A stretch of DNA of 64,000 nt from Thalassospira tepidiphila MCCC 1A03514. GTDB lineage: Bacteria > Pseudomonadota > Alphaproteobacteria > Rhodospirillales > Thalassospiraceae. The position numbers were made by a program, and so were the translations under genes. A model generated the notes under the pieces. That model worked only from the letters and a program-made list of their open reading frames with translations, did not search any database and was not told the origin of the DNA. The stretch spans positions 310,001 to 374,000 of the forward strand of contig NZ_JPVZ01000003.1 in NCBI RefSeq assembly GCF_001662875.1, in the 5' to 3' direction. Below, in pieces: positions 18,123-27,107 of the stretch (position 1 is the first letter of the stretch; every line of letters starts with the position of its first letter).

Positions 18123-18341
18123 GGTCTGCTCCGGTTCTGATCAGACGTAACAGGGCGCTATCTGGTGATGCGCCAACATCGCCTGACTTTATATAGTTTG
18201 CTCAATGCTCTTGCGCTGCCCCTGATGCCGATATTTTCCAGCATTTCCAGAGCCCGCAGGTATGGGTATTCGGTGGTTTGGTCCCCCCTTGGAACCATCC
18301 GGTCCGTGGGAAAGACTATAATGGCAAAATTTCGCCACAGT

Positions 18342-18389
18342 CCACTAATCTTTGTGGTTGACAGTAATTTTTACCACAACATGTAGTGG
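18342..18389. promoter_or_regulatory. pair of NrdR-like boxes upstream of nrdJ
   Basis: CCACTAATCTTTGTGG (18342-18357) and CCACAACATGTAGTGG (18374-18389) are imperfect palindromes whose starts are exactly 32 bases apart. The known NrdR box is close to ACACwATATATwGTGT; by hand the second site matches 12 of 16 positions and the first 10 of 16. Paired boxes about three helical turns apart upstream of nrd genes are the NrdR hallmark, so ATP/dATP-dependent repression of nrdJ is likely. Confidence 0.65.
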
Positions 18390-19072
18390 GTCGATTGCTG
18401 TCTTGTTGATTCGATGCTGGTGGGATTCTCGTTAACAATCTCTGAATCGGTCCGGGAGGCCCGGAAAACTGCGATTTGTCTCGCAGCGCGATTGTGTGTC
18501 GGTCCTAAGACTCGGACTACATATTGTGTGGGAACGCGTTAAACCCACCCAACGTTTGATCAAGCTAACGCCGTTTTCATTCCATTTCCAGTGCCAAGCT
18601 GAAAATTAGGCACCACATGGTTTTTCGTAGCATGGAAACCAATGATAACAGTTTGATATTTATATGAAAGTCTTGTTTCGGATCTGTGTGAAAAGGCAGG
18701 GGTATCAAGCTTTGCGGCCTACTACATATATGGGGCGCATTGTGGATAAGGAGGTGGACAAAGCCCCCAGATGTAGATGGATCAAAGAGTCGTCGCCCTA
18801 CAAGCAGTTGTGGGTTGTTTTCAGACGGAAATTTCCATCAAAGGCGGGCCCTGATTTATTCGTGGGCGGGGCAGGGCGAGGAGCCGGTTTGCCAACAGAT
18901 ATAAATTGTCTTGGGATTGTTGAGGCCGGGGGCCCTGAAACATTGACTTTCCACGAACATCACGACATATAAGTCACTTGATTGACAGGGTGTATCACCA
19001 AACACGCTGTACTGCCTTTTGCCGCCATCGCGTAAAGCAGGCGGACAAACCAGATCTGGAGAGAGACCCAAC
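18390..19072. other. long intergenic region upstream of nrdJ and NDUFA12
   Basis: No convincing gene. A third NrdR-like site, GGACTACATATTGTGT, lies at 18514-18529 (13 of 16 positions by hand), and a further TTGTGT half is 32 bases before its own. A TTGACA at 18982-18987 may be the -35 of the complex I gene, but no clear -10 is spaced from it. A short frame behind AAGGAGGTGG near 18750 was judged spurious. I saw no cobalamin riboswitch on the minus strand between 18123 and 18340. Confidence 0.45.
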
Positions 19073-19435
19073 ATGGCCACCGTCGGCACCCGTATTTATA
19101 CTGCGCTGTTTGGCAAGCGCGTTGGCGAAGACCGTTTCGGCAATACCTATTACACCGAAAAGACTCCGGCAAAGGGTCGTCGCACCAAGCGTTGGGTTGT
19201 TTACAAAGGTGTCGTCGAAGGATCCAAGGTCCCGGCTGAATGGCATGCCTGGCTGCATTACACCCTTGATGCGCCGCTGTCTGAAAAGGCCGAAGACCGT
19301 TATGACTGGCAGAAAGAACACCAGCCGAACCTGACGGGCACCAAGCATGCCTATCGTCCGAAGGGCCATGAATATAGTGGCGGCAAGCGTGCACCGGCGA
19401 CTGGTGACTATCAGGCTTGGTCACCGGAAGGCTGA
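19073..19435 (+). CDS. NDUFA12-family accessory subunit of NADH:ubiquinone oxidoreductase
   Basis: A 120-residue homologue of the mitochondrial 17.2-kDa complex I subunit NDUFA12, an accessory protein kept in alphaproteobacteria. The family run is clear: GKRVGEDRFGNTYY, RRTKRWVVYKG, VPAEWHAWLHYTLDAPL and PNLTGTKHAYRPKGH. It binds the peripheral arm of the enzyme at the membrane. ATG 19073 is preceded by GGAGAGAGACC. It is followed by a terminator, then mlaD, a small gene and DUF2155, a neighbourhood seen in related bacteria. Confidence 0.93.
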   Translation: MATVGTRIYTALFGKRVGEDRFGNTYYTEKTPAKGRRTKRWVVYKGVVEGSKVPAEWHAWLHYTLDAPLSEKAEDRYDWQKEHQPNLTGTKHAYRPKGHEYSGGKRAPATGDYQAWSPEG

Positions 19436-19463
19436 TTGATCCGAAAGAATACCCATTAACAGG

Positions 19464-19497
19464 CGGGCGCGGGGCAACTCGCGCCCGTTTGTGTTTT
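19464..19497 (+). terminator. terminator after the NDUFA12 gene
   Basis: CGGGCGCG (19464-19471) pairs with CGCGCCCG (19480-19487), followed by TTTGTGTTTT. Confidence 0.65.
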
Positions 19498-19636
19498 GGA
19501 CATGTTTTGCCTGAATTCTGTTTCCCGATGGCCCGTTTGCGGCGGTTGTCTTTTGGGTGGTTGTTTTTCGGGGCGGGGCAATACAGTATAGGGTCCAGAC
19601 CCTAAGTCTCAAAGAGATACAGAACGGATAAGGTCG

Positions 19637-20089
19637 ATGAGCAACAGACTGATTGAAACTATTGCCGGTGCTGCCGTGATCGCTGTTGCGGTCGGTTTTG
19701 CGGCCTATTCCTATTCACGCGCCGGGATCAGTACGGTGGACGGCTATGAAATCATGGCCAGCTTCAATCGCATTGATGGTCTTGTTGTTGGCAATGACGT
19801 TCGCGTTTCGGGTGTTACCGTCGGAACGGTGACCGCCCAGGAACTTGATCCCGATACATATATGGCGGTCGTCAAGATGTCGGTGCGATCCGATCTGGCC
19901 TTGCCGATGGACAGTTCTGCCAAGATTGCGTCTGACGGGTTGCTGGGTGGCAAATTTGTTTCGCTTGAGCCGGGCGGGGATATCGACATGATCGAGGCCG
20001 GTGGCGAAATTGAATTCACCCAAGGGTCTGTAAACCTTGAAGATCTTATTGGTCAGGTTATCTATTCTTCGACCAACAGCGATAATTGA
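19637..20089 (+). CDS. mlaD: MlaD-type MCE-domain lipid transport protein
   Basis: A 150-residue protein with one N-terminal membrane anchor (IETIAGAAVIAVAVGFAAYSY) and one MCE domain (YEIMASFNRIDGLVVGNDVRVSGVTVGTV... to LGGKFVSLEPGG). MlaD forms a hexamer in the periplasm that passes phospholipids between the MlaFE transporter and MlaC. Size and single MCE domain are those of MlaD. The rest of the mla operon is not in this window, so the gene acts with partners encoded elsewhere. Confidence 0.92.
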   Translation: MSNRLIETIAGAAVIAVAVGFAAYSYSRAGISTVDGYEIMASFNRIDGLVVGNDVRVSGVTVGTVTAQELDPDTYMAVVKMSVRSDLALPMDSSAKIASDGLLGGKFVSLEPGGDIDMIEAGGEIEFTQGSVNLEDLIGQVIYSSTNSDN

Positions 20090-20221
20090 TTGATCAGAGG
20101 CCCGCGACAAGCGGCCATGATTTTGCCGGGATTGCACAGCAAGGTGCGACGCAGAGAACGCAGCGAGGCGTCGGTCAAAGTCGAACAGAGACCTGTCTTG
20201 CCCCAAATGTCGGAGCGGTTG

Positions 20222-20464
20222 ATGAAAAAGACCGGAAATGTTGATCACTTTCCTACCTGGCAGGCCAGCGATGGCTCGCCGCTGTCGTGCGTGGAAAAGA
20301 TCAAGGTTCTCAATGACAATTTCGGTGAACTGCGCGAGATCATGCAGGACGCGCTTGAAGATGCACTTCTGATGGGCTGTGACGAAGAACAGTTCCGTAA
20401 TGTGATGCGCGATCTGGTTGCCGAACTGCATAATCCCTATAACAAAAGCGACGAACAGGACTGA
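20222..20464 (+). CDS. small conserved-type hypothetical protein
   Basis: An 80-residue acidic, helical, soluble protein (LSCVEKIKVLNDNFGELREIMQDALEDALLMGCDEEQFRNVMRDLVAELHNPY). The start at 20222 is supported by GGAG at 20211-20214, 7 bases upstream; the open frame extends to 20090 but that part is Arg-rich and unlike a protein N-terminus. It sits 8 bases before the DUF2155 gene, likely the same transcript. I do not recognise a named family. Confidence 0.7.
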   Translation: MKKTGNVDHFPTWQASDGSPLSCVEKIKVLNDNFGELREIMQDALEDALLMGCDEEQFRNVMRDLVAELHNPYNKSDEQD

Positions 20465-20472
20465 AGACCACA

Positions 20473-20922
20473 ATGAAACGATCCTTTGCGATTGCCGCGA
20501 TTTGTTCGACATGTGCAATGATCGGAACGGCGTCTTCGGCGCTTGATTATCGCCCGGCCCCGGTTGCCCAACTGCAGGGGCTTGATAAAATTACTGCCCG
20601 CATTTCGACCTTTGAAGTGCCAGTAGGGCAGGTTGCGCGTTTCGGGACACTCGAAATCCGGGTGGATGCGTGTTATCGCACACCCCCGGAAGAGCTCCCG
20701 GAAAGTGCGACGTTCCTTGATATTGCCGACATTCGCGAAGAAGGCAACACACCCCGTAAAGATCTGTTTTCCGGTTGGATGTTCGCATCAAGTCCCGGTT
20801 TGTCGGCCCTTGAACATCCGGTCTATGATGTGTGGTTGAAAGAATGTCTTGATCCGGCCGAGGGCGATGCCAATGGCAGCGAATCCGCCCCGCAAGGCCA
20901 GGCCGCCCCGGAGCAGCCATAA
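20473..20922 (+). CDS. DUF2155-family exported protein
   Basis: A 149-residue protein with a signal peptide (KRSFAIAAICSTCAMIGTASSA) and the DUF2155 core: ITARISTFEVPVGQVARFGTLEIRVDACYRTPPEE, then LFSGWMFASSPGLSALEHPVYDVWLKEC. The two late cysteines may form a disulfide in the periplasm. Function is unknown; the gene is common in alphaproteobacteria near the NDUFA12 gene, as here. The C-terminus is a short Gln/Pro/Ala tail. A strong terminator follows at once. Confidence 0.9.
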   Translation: MKRSFAIAAICSTCAMIGTASSALDYRPAPVAQLQGLDKITARISTFEVPVGQVARFGTLEIRVDACYRTPPEELPESATFLDIADIREEGNTPRKDLFSGWMFASSPGLSALEHPVYDVWLKECLDPAEGDANGSESAPQGQAAPEQP

Positions 20923-20949
20923 ATCCGATCATATCCAGATTGGCAACAA

Positions 20950-20978
20950 GCTGACCGCAAATGTGGTCAGCTTTTTTT
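20950..20978 (+). terminator. rho-independent terminator after DUF2155 gene
   Basis: GCTGACC (20950-20956) and GGTCAGC (20965-20971) with loop GCAAATGT, then seven T. Confidence 0.9.
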
Positions 20979-21222
20979 GTGGTGCGGCTGCATGATTTTG
21001 CAGGATTGGCGAAAAACCAACGGTATCGCGAACGGCCGCCTCGATGGGATTGGGGCTATATTGTCAAGAATATGGCGAATGTTTTTGCTATTGTTTCCAA
21101 AACCGAAAATATGTGTTGCGGTTTCGTTGGCTTGAGAGCGCCGGGTAGGCCTGTCATCCTCACGTCACGATTTATTGCGGTGCAATGAGCCTTTGCACCT
21201 TGTGAAAATGAGGGAATTTAAA

Positions 21223-21816
21223 ATGTTTAACTCGATTAAAAAAGCTGGCGTAACGCTGGCAGTCGTTGCCGGTCTTTCCGGTGCAGCTTTCTCGGCCCAG
21301 GCGGCCGACACCTATAAACTGGATCCGACCCACACCAGTGTTCTGTTCATCGTGAACCACCTTGGTTTCTCCGATTATCAGGGTCGTTTTAACGGTGTTA
21401 CCGGCGAGCTGACCCTTGATCGCGAAGATCCGTCGGCATCATCTGCCACCATCAAGATTGATCTCAACCAGATCGACAGTGGTGTCGAGGCGCTTGATAA
21501 CCATATGAAAACCGCCGATTTCTTCAATGTTGAAGAATTCCCGACTGCGACCTTTACCAGCACCTCGGTTGAGCTGGTTGGTGACAATGCGGCAACCGTC
21601 ACGGGCGACCTGACCCTTCTTGGCGAAACCAAGCCGCTGGTTCTTGACGTTACCCTTAGCGGTGAAGGCACCCATCCGATGACCGGTGATGAAGTTGTCG
21701 GTTTCTCGGCAGACGGTGTTGTGACCCGTACGGATTACGGCATGGACTTCCTCGTGCCGGGCGTTGGTGACGAGGTAACGCTTCAGATTTCTTCGGAATT
21801 CCTGAAGCAGAAGTAA
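21223..21816 (+). CDS. YceI-family periplasmic protein (first copy)
   Basis: A 197-residue protein with a signal peptide ending AAFSAQA and a mature YceI lipocalin-like barrel: YKLDPTHTSVLFIVNHLGFSDYQGRF, SATIKIDLNQIDSG, LDNHMKTADFFNVEEFPTATFTST, and FLVPGVGDEVTLQISSEF. Such barrels bind polyisoprenoid lipids. GAGGGA ends 7 bases before ATG 21223, rejecting longer starts. A second YceI gene lies 0.7 kb on, behind cytochrome b561. The first barrel has the typical VxHLG signature; the second is more divergent. Confidence 0.92.
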   Translation: MFNSIKKAGVTLAVVAGLSGAAFSAQAADTYKLDPTHTSVLFIVNHLGFSDYQGRFNGVTGELTLDREDPSASSATIKIDLNQIDSGVEALDNHMKTADFFNVEEFPTATFTSTSVELVGDNAATVTGDLTLLGETKPLVLDVTLSGEGTHPMTGDEVVGFSADGVVTRTDYGMDFLVPGVGDEVTLQISSEFLKQK

Positions 21817-21921
21817 TCCGGCTTTATTGGATTTCGGGTGTGCGCTGTGGCAAATTTGCTGCGGCGCACATCACATTTCAGACCCGGGCAAGACATGGGC
21901 AGGCAGCAAGGAAAGCCGGTT

Positions 21922-22476
21922 ATGACAATTCGTAGTACGAAGCACGCCTTTGGCGCGGTGACCAAGACCTTTCACTGGGTGATGGCGCTTCTTGTCATCA
22001 GCGTTTTTTCCATTGGCTGGTACATGGATTTCCTGCCGCTGGGGATGGAAAAGCTGGAATGGATATCGCGCCACAAGTCACTTGGCATAACGGTTCTGGC
22101 GTTGGTGATCCTGCGCGTTATCTGGCGCGTAAGTGAACCAAGCCCGCATGAGCTTGGCAAACTTCAGATCGAACGTCTGGCGGCAAAGGCTGGGCATCTG
22201 GGATTGTATTTGTTGATGTTTGCCATGCCGTTGACCGGCTGGACCATGTCGTCGGCTGCGAACTTCCCTGTCAGCGTCTTTGGCATGTTTACCTTGCCCA
22301 ATCTTGTGTCGCCCAATCAGGAACTGTTTGAAACTTTGCGCACGGTGCACTGGTTGTTGTCCTGGGCGGTTGCCGGACTGGTTGGTGTTCATTTTCTGGC
22401 GGCACTCAAACATCATTTTTGGGATCGCGACGCGACATTGCGGCGTATGTTGCCCGGCAAACTCGAGGAAAACTGA
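21922..22476 (+). CDS. cytochrome b561
   Basis: A 184-residue membrane protein with four helices and the histidines expected for a CybB/YodB-type diheme b561 (KTFHWVMALL, WISRHKSLG, KAGHLGLYLLMFAMPLTGW, LRTVHWLLSWAVAGLVGVHFLAALKHHF). These proteins oxidise ubiquinol or handle superoxide at the inner membrane. AAGGAAA precedes ATG 21922. The stop is separated by a single base from the start of the second YceI gene, matching the yceJ-yceI pairing of E. coli. Confidence 0.92.
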   Translation: MTIRSTKHAFGAVTKTFHWVMALLVISVFSIGWYMDFLPLGMEKLEWISRHKSLGITVLALVILRVIWRVSEPSPHELGKLQIERLAAKAGHLGLYLLMFAMPLTGWTMSSAANFPVSVFGMFTLPNLVSPNQELFETLRTVHWLLSWAVAGLVGVHFLAALKHHFWDRDATLRRMLPGKLEEN

Positions 22477-22477
22477 C

Positions 22478-23056
22478 ATGTTTCAGATGAAACGCAAAAT
22501 GCTGCCTGTATTGGCAATTGCCACGACCATCGCCGGTTTTTCCGGGGCAGCACTGGCCGCCGACCAATGGGTGGTGGAAGCAAACGACAGCGAAATTGAA
22601 TTTACGGGTACTCAGCTTGGTGCGGCGTTTGAAGGCAAGTTCGAATCCTTTGAAGCCGATATCGTTTTTTCACCCGATGATCTTGCCGGGTCCTCGGTCG
22701 AGGTTCTGATTGATATTGCATCGGTCAATACCAGCAATGGTGACCGTGACAGTCAGATCGTCTCGCCAGACTGGTTTGATGCGGCACAATGGCCGACCGC
22801 GAAGTTTGCCACCAAGTCCTTTAGCGAAATTGCGCCGGGCAAGTACGAAGCGGTTGCTGATTTGACGATCCGTGACGTCACTCGCGAAGTAACCTTGCCG
22901 TTTGATCTTGAGATCGAAGGCAACAAGGCCGAAGCCGAAGGGACGGTGACGATTAACCGCACGGACTTTGGTGTTGGGCAGGGTCAATGGCAGGACACGT
23001 CACAGGTTGGTGACGCTGTGACCATCAAAATCGAGATCGAGGCCATGCGTCCGTAA
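22478..23056 (+). CDS. YceI-family periplasmic protein (second copy)
   Basis: A 192-residue protein with a signal peptide (MLPVLAIATTIAGFSGAALAA) and a YceI barrel that is less typical than the first: the usual VxHLG stretch is replaced by IEFTGTQLGAAFEGKF. The closing segments VTINRTDFGVGQGQWQDTSQVGDAVTIKI are family-like. Its ATG is one base after the b561 stop and is preceded by GAGGA, so the two are translated together. A redox or lipophilic-quinone link with the b561 is plausible but unproved. Confidence 0.9.
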   Translation: MFQMKRKMLPVLAIATTIAGFSGAALAADQWVVEANDSEIEFTGTQLGAAFEGKFESFEADIVFSPDDLAGSSVEVLIDIASVNTSNGDRDSQIVSPDWFDAAQWPTAKFATKSFSEIAPGKYEAVADLTIRDVTREVTLPFDLEIEGNKAEAEGTVTINRTDFGVGQGQWQDTSQVGDAVTIKIEIEAMRP

Positions 23057-23087
23057 CTCGGCACACGCTTGACCATCCCAAAAGAAA

Positions 23088-23120
23088 GCCGCCCCGGAGA
23101 TGCTCCGGGGCGGCTTTTTT
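23088..23120. terminator. bidirectional terminator between YceI and chemoreceptor genes
   Basis: GCCGCCCCGGAG (23088-23099) and CTCCGGGGCGGC (23103-23114) form a 12-base stem around ATG, followed by six T on the plus strand and preceded by an A-rich run usable in the other direction. Confidence 0.92.
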
Positions 23121-23151
23121 GCACGTGTCCTGAATTATTTGGTGTGTGCGT

Positions 23152-24852
23152 TTATTTGGTTGCGCTTTTGCGCAAGTTATCGAGGAAGGCCTCAACAGCG
23201 TCATCAAGGGCGACTGCCTCGGAGACCAGTTTTTCGGCCGTGCTGGCAAGCTGGTTGGTGCCCGAAGATACTTTGCCGGCGTTGCTGTTAACCGTCTCGA
23301 TGCGCTCGGATACTTCGCGCGTGCCATCAGCTGCCTGCTGAACGCTGCGTGAAATCTCGCCGATGGCGGCGTGCTGTTCTTCGACTGCGGCTGCAATCGC
23401 GGTTGAGCTGTCAGCGACCTGGGCGATGGTTTCGGAAATCAGACGGATGGCATCGACCGCCTCGGTGGTTTCGTTCTGAACAGCCAGAATCTGCTGGTTG
23501 ATTTCCTCGGTCGCCTTGGCGGTCTGGTTGGCAAGGTTTTTTACCTCGCTTGCCACAACGGCAAAGCCCTTGCCGGCATCACCCGCACGGGCGGCCTCGA
23601 TGGTGGCGTTCAGGGCCAACAGGTTGGTTTGTTCGGCAATGTCACCAATCAGACTTGCGACGTCGCCGATCCGCTGTGCGGCCTCGGACAGGCCAGTAAC
23701 GGTCTGGTTGGTGCGGGTCGCCTGTTCATTGGCCTGATTGGCGATGTTCGCCGAGGTTGCAATCTGTTGGGCGATTTCATCGGAGGATGCAGACAGTTCC
23801 TCGGTCGCGGCGGAGACGGTTTGAACGTTGCTTGATGTCTGGGTGGTTGCCGAGGCAACAGCGGCCGACAATTCGCTGTTCATGTTGGTCGCGCTGCGCA
23901 TTTCATCGGTGGCCGATTGCATGTCCTTGATCGATCTGGAGATCGAACTGATCAGGCCCTTGACCTTGACGTCAAGAGAATCGGCCATTTCCATCACGGC
24001 TTTACGCTGGTTTTCTTCGGCTTGTTCTTCAAGCGCACGCTGATTTTCCTGAAGCTTGCGGTTTTCAAGTGCTTGCTCGCGGAAAGAAACCACGGTGCGT
24101 GCCATGTCGCCGACTTCATCCTTGCGGCCCTGGCCTTCGATTTCGCCTTCAAGATCACCTGACGAGATAATCCGCATCCGGGCGGAAAGGGTTTTAAGTC
24201 CGCCGGTAATATCGCGACCAATGGCCAGCCCGGCCAGGGTCAGGATCAACAGAATGACACCGCCAATGATGACAACAAATGTTGCCTGTTCACGGAAAGC
24301 CGCATCGACGTCATCAATATAGATGCCCGTACCGATGATTGAACCCCAGGGCAGGGGTTCGGCAAAGGACAGCTTTTCGAAGGTCAGTTTTTCATCTTCA
24401 CCGGGTTTCGGCCAGTGATAGGACGAGAAACCGCCGCCTGCCTTGTTACCGGACGCGATCAGATTGCGGATGAAATAATTGCCTTGGGAATCCTGTGCGT
24501 CGTTCAGGCTTTTGCCGACAAGCGCTGGATTGGCGCCATGCATTTCGGTCATGCCGTTGGTCGCAAAGACAAAGAAATATCCGATCTTGCCGTCATATTT
24601 GCCAGCACCGGCCAACTCGTAGAATTGGGTGATCGCGTCTTCCTGACTGAGAAGACCAGCATCAACCTTGTCCTGATAGGACTGCGCGATTGAAGTGATG
24701 TAGTTGGTGGTGGACCGGATCTTGTCCTTGCGGTCTTCAAGGAGTGCATCGCGCAGGGTGGAGAGCTGAAGCCCGCCAACGACGATGACGCCCACGAGCG
24801 CGATGACAGACAAGATGACGATTTTGTAACCAATCTTTAGATTGCCAAGCAT
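23152..24852 (-). CDS. methyl-accepting chemotaxis protein with sCache_2 sensor (copy 1)
   Basis: A 566-residue chemoreceptor: membrane helix at about 8-28, periplasmic single-Cache domain ([37 protein letters not shown]), second helix, HAMP, then the cytoplasmic signalling domain with the hairpin tip [37 protein letters not shown]. It signals to CheA/CheW. No che genes are nearby. A paralogue of the same length follows upstream on the same strand (25107-26807). The ligand is unknown; sCache_2 domains of this type commonly bind small organic acids. Confidence 0.95.
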   Translation of the reverse strand: MLGNLKIGYKIVILSVIALVGVIVVGGLQLSTLRDALLEDRKDKIRSTTNYITSIAQSYQDKVDAGLLSQEDAITQFYELAGAGKYDGKIGYFFVFATNGMTEMHGANPALVGKSLNDAQDSQGNYFIRNLIASGNKAGGGFSSYHWPKPGEDEKLTFEKLSFAEPLPWGSIIGTGIYIDDVDAAFREQATFVVIIGGVILLILTLAGLAIGRDITGGLKTLSARMRIISSGDLEGEIEGQGRKDEVGDMARTVVSFREQALENRKLQENQRALEEQAEENQRKAVMEMADSLDVKVKGLISSISRSIKDMQSATDEMRSATNMNSELSAAVASATTQTSSNVQTVSAATEELSASSDEIAQQIATSANIANQANEQATRTNQTVTGLSEAAQRIGDVASLIGDIAEQTNLLALNATIEAARAGDAGKGFAVVASEVKNLANQTAKATEEINQQILAVQNETTEAVDAIRLISETIAQVADSSTAIAAAVEEQHAAIGEISRSVQQAADGTREVSERIETVNSNAGKVSSGTNQLASTAEKLVSEAVALDDAVEAFLDNLRKSATK

Positions 24853-25050
24853 ATGGTTTCTCCGCCAGACGAGGCCGTGTTGATCAAAATATACGAATAT
24901 ATTGGTGTAGTTTCAGATCATATGCAAGAGAGATTATCCTAAAGTGTAGGTTTATGTATAGTCAAACGTCGAGGTAGCACTTACTGATGGGAGTGCAGTA
25001 TCGGTTTAAGATATTGACTGAATGTCATTTATAAGTTTTGGAGCCATCAA

Positions 25051-25082
25051 AAAAGGCCAGGGCATTTCTGCCCTAGCCTTTC
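25051..25082 (-). terminator. rho-independent terminator of chemoreceptor copy 2
   Basis: On the minus strand AAGGCTAGGGCA and TGCCCTGGCCTT pair (one G-T wobble) around a GAAA tetraloop and are followed by six T. Confidence 0.85.
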
Positions 25083-25106
25083 GGATGGTTTGCGTGTTGA
25101 TGCGGA

Positions 25107-26807
25107 TCAGTCGGTTGCGCGTTTGCGCAGATCGGCAAGGAAGTGTTCAACCGCCTCGTCAAGCGACTTTGCTTCGTCGACCAGTTTTTCGGCCGACTGG
25201 GCCAACTGGCTGGTGCCAGACGATACGCGACCTGCATTTTCGTTTACGGTCTCGATCCGCTGGGAAACTTCGCTGGTGCCATCAGCAGCCTGCTGAACGT
25301 TGCGCGAAATCTCGCCAATGGCGGCATGCTGTTCTTCGACAGCGGCGGCAATCGCGGTTGAGCTATCGGCGACCTGCGCGATGGTTTCGGAAATCAGACG
25401 GATCGCCTCAACCGCTTCGCCGGTTTCATTCTGAACCGAGAGGATCTGCTGGTTGATTTCCTCGGTCGCCTTGGCGGTCTGGTTGGCAAGGTTTTTGACC
25501 TCGCTTGCGACCACGGCAAAGCCTTTGCCAGCGTCACCGGCACGTGCGGCCTCGATGGTGGCGTTCAGGGCCAGCAGGTTGGTCTGTTCGGCGATGTCCC
25601 CGATCAGCTTGGCAACATCGCCAATCTTCTGGGCCGCATCGGCCAAACCAGTAACGGTCTGGTTGGTGCGGGTGGCCTGTTCGTTGGCCTGATTGGCGAT
25701 TTCTGCGGAATGGGAAATCTGCTGGGCGATTTCATCGGAGGATGCGGTCAGTTCCTCGGTCGCGGCAGACACCGTCTGAACGTTGGTCGAGGTCTGGGTT
25801 GTTGCAGACGCTACAGCCGCAGAGAGAGAACTGTTGGTGTTGCTGGCTTCTTCCATCGAGGATGTGGCTTTTTTCATTTCGGTGATCGATCCCGAGATCG
25901 AACGGATCAAGCCTTTGACACGCGATTCAAGGCTGTCGGCCATATCGGTGATGTCCTGACGACGTTGCTTGTCGGCCTGTGCCTCAAGCTCTTGCTGGCG
26001 GGTTTGCAGTTTCTGGTTTTCAAGCGCCTGCTGGCGGAAGGCGACCACGGTGCGGGCCATGTCACCAACTTCGTCACCACGGTCCTGACCTTCGATTTCG
26101 CCTTCAAGTTTGCCACTGGCGATTTCGGTCATGCGGCTTGAAAGTTTGCTAAGTCCGACCGTGATGTTGCGGCCAATTGCAAAGGAAACGGCCAGCATGA
26201 TCGCGATGACAATCGCGATGACGACCAGAACGAAAATCGCCTGTTCCCAGAACGCTGCATCGACATCATCAATATAGATGCCGGTACCGATGACGTCGCC
26301 CCAGGGCAGGGTTGCGGCAAAGGACTGTTTTTCAAAAAGGTCTTCTTCGGGGTGGCCTGGCTTTGGCCACAGATAGGTGAAGTACCCACCCGCCGGGGCC
26401 TTGGCGACATCCAGCATGTTCTGAATGATGAAGGAACCACTCGGGTCCTGAAGTTTGCTAAGATCCTTGCCGACAAGGGCGGGGTTGGCCGCATGCATCA
26501 TGTTGACGCCCTTGCTGTCATAGGCAAAGAAATAACCCGTGCCATCGTCGAACTTGGAGGCCGCAGCAACCCGGTAAAATTCGGTTACGGCTTCTTCCTG
26601 ACTGAGGTCGCCGCTATCGACCAGGTCCTGATAGGACTGTGCAGCCGTCACAAGCATTGTGGTTGTGGCTTTAACCTTGTCCTTGCGGTCCTCAAGCAAG
26701 GCTTCCCGCAATGCAAAAAGTTCCAGCGCCGAGATTACAAGCAGTGCAACCAGTGACAGCAAGGTCAGGCTCGCGACCTTCTTGCTGATCTTGATGTTTT
26801 GTAACAT
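25107..26807 (-). CDS. methyl-accepting chemotaxis protein with sCache_2 sensor (copy 2)
   Basis: A chemoreceptor of exactly the same length (566 residues) and architecture as the gene downstream of it. The Met at 26807 ([16 protein letters not shown]) was chosen because it aligns with [14 protein letters not shown] of the paralogue; a longer in-frame start adds 35 unmatched residues. Sensor domains are similar but distinct ([27 protein letters not shown]), while the signalling tip is nearly the same. The two look like a tandem duplication with sensor divergence. Each has its own terminator. Confidence 0.95.
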   Translation of the reverse strand: MLQNIKISKKVASLTLLSLVALLVISALELFALREALLEDRKDKVKATTTMLVTAAQSYQDLVDSGDLSQEEAVTEFYRVAAASKFDDGTGYFFAYDSKGVNMMHAANPALVGKDLSKLQDPSGSFIIQNMLDVAKAPAGGYFTYLWPKPGHPEEDLFEKQSFAATLPWGDVIGTGIYIDDVDAAFWEQAIFVLVVIAIVIAIMLAVSFAIGRNITVGLSKLSSRMTEIASGKLEGEIEGQDRGDEVGDMARTVVAFRQQALENQKLQTRQQELEAQADKQRRQDITDMADSLESRVKGLIRSISGSITEMKKATSSMEEASNTNSSLSAAVASATTQTSTNVQTVSAATEELTASSDEIAQQISHSAEIANQANEQATRTNQTVTGLADAAQKIGDVAKLIGDIAEQTNLLALNATIEAARAGDAGKGFAVVASEVKNLANQTAKATEEINQQILSVQNETGEAVEAIRLISETIAQVADSSTAIAAAVEEQHAAIGEISRNVQQAADGTSEVSQRIETVNENAGRVSSGTSQLAQSAEKLVDEAKSLDEAVEHFLADLRKRATD

Positions 26808-27040
26808 GTGATCTGTACCCGTGTATGTTGCCATTTCAGCAGCGGTGTCAGGGGGATGGCACCCTTTCCTCACCCCTTGATGCGCGTATATTTTAAAACA
26901 GTTACCTGTCAAAAAGTATAGTAATATTTAGCCCTGTTGCGGAAATTCACTAATCAAAAGTTGTGCCTGTTGCGGTGCGACAACATTGGCCCATGCAGGC
27001 GCAGACAAGTGGCGTTGCACAGGGTTCGGTCAGGAATCAG

Positions 27041-27075
27041 AAAAGGACATCTGCGATCATTGCAGATGTCCTTTT
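27041..27075. terminator. bidirectional terminator upstream of chemoreceptor copy 2
   Basis: AAAAGGACATCTGC (27041-27054) and GCAGATGTCCTTTT (27062-27075) pair perfectly around a 7-base loop. It ends the carboxylesterase transcript on the minus strand. Confidence 0.85.
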
Positions 27076-27107
27076 TAAATGTCTTGCGACGGATCAAACC
27101 CGTGGGG

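Noticed and set aside
18123-18341. Cobalamin riboswitch in the nrdJ leader
   Set aside because: I looked on the minus strand for the B12 box and conserved core and found no convincing match.
18664-18972. 102-codon frame with an AAGGAGGTGG near 18750
   Set aside because: No start codon at proper distance gives a protein-like product.
20090-20221. N-terminal extension of the small gene after mlaD
   Set aside because: The extension is Arg-rich, starts with TTG and lacks an SD; GGAG favours 20222.
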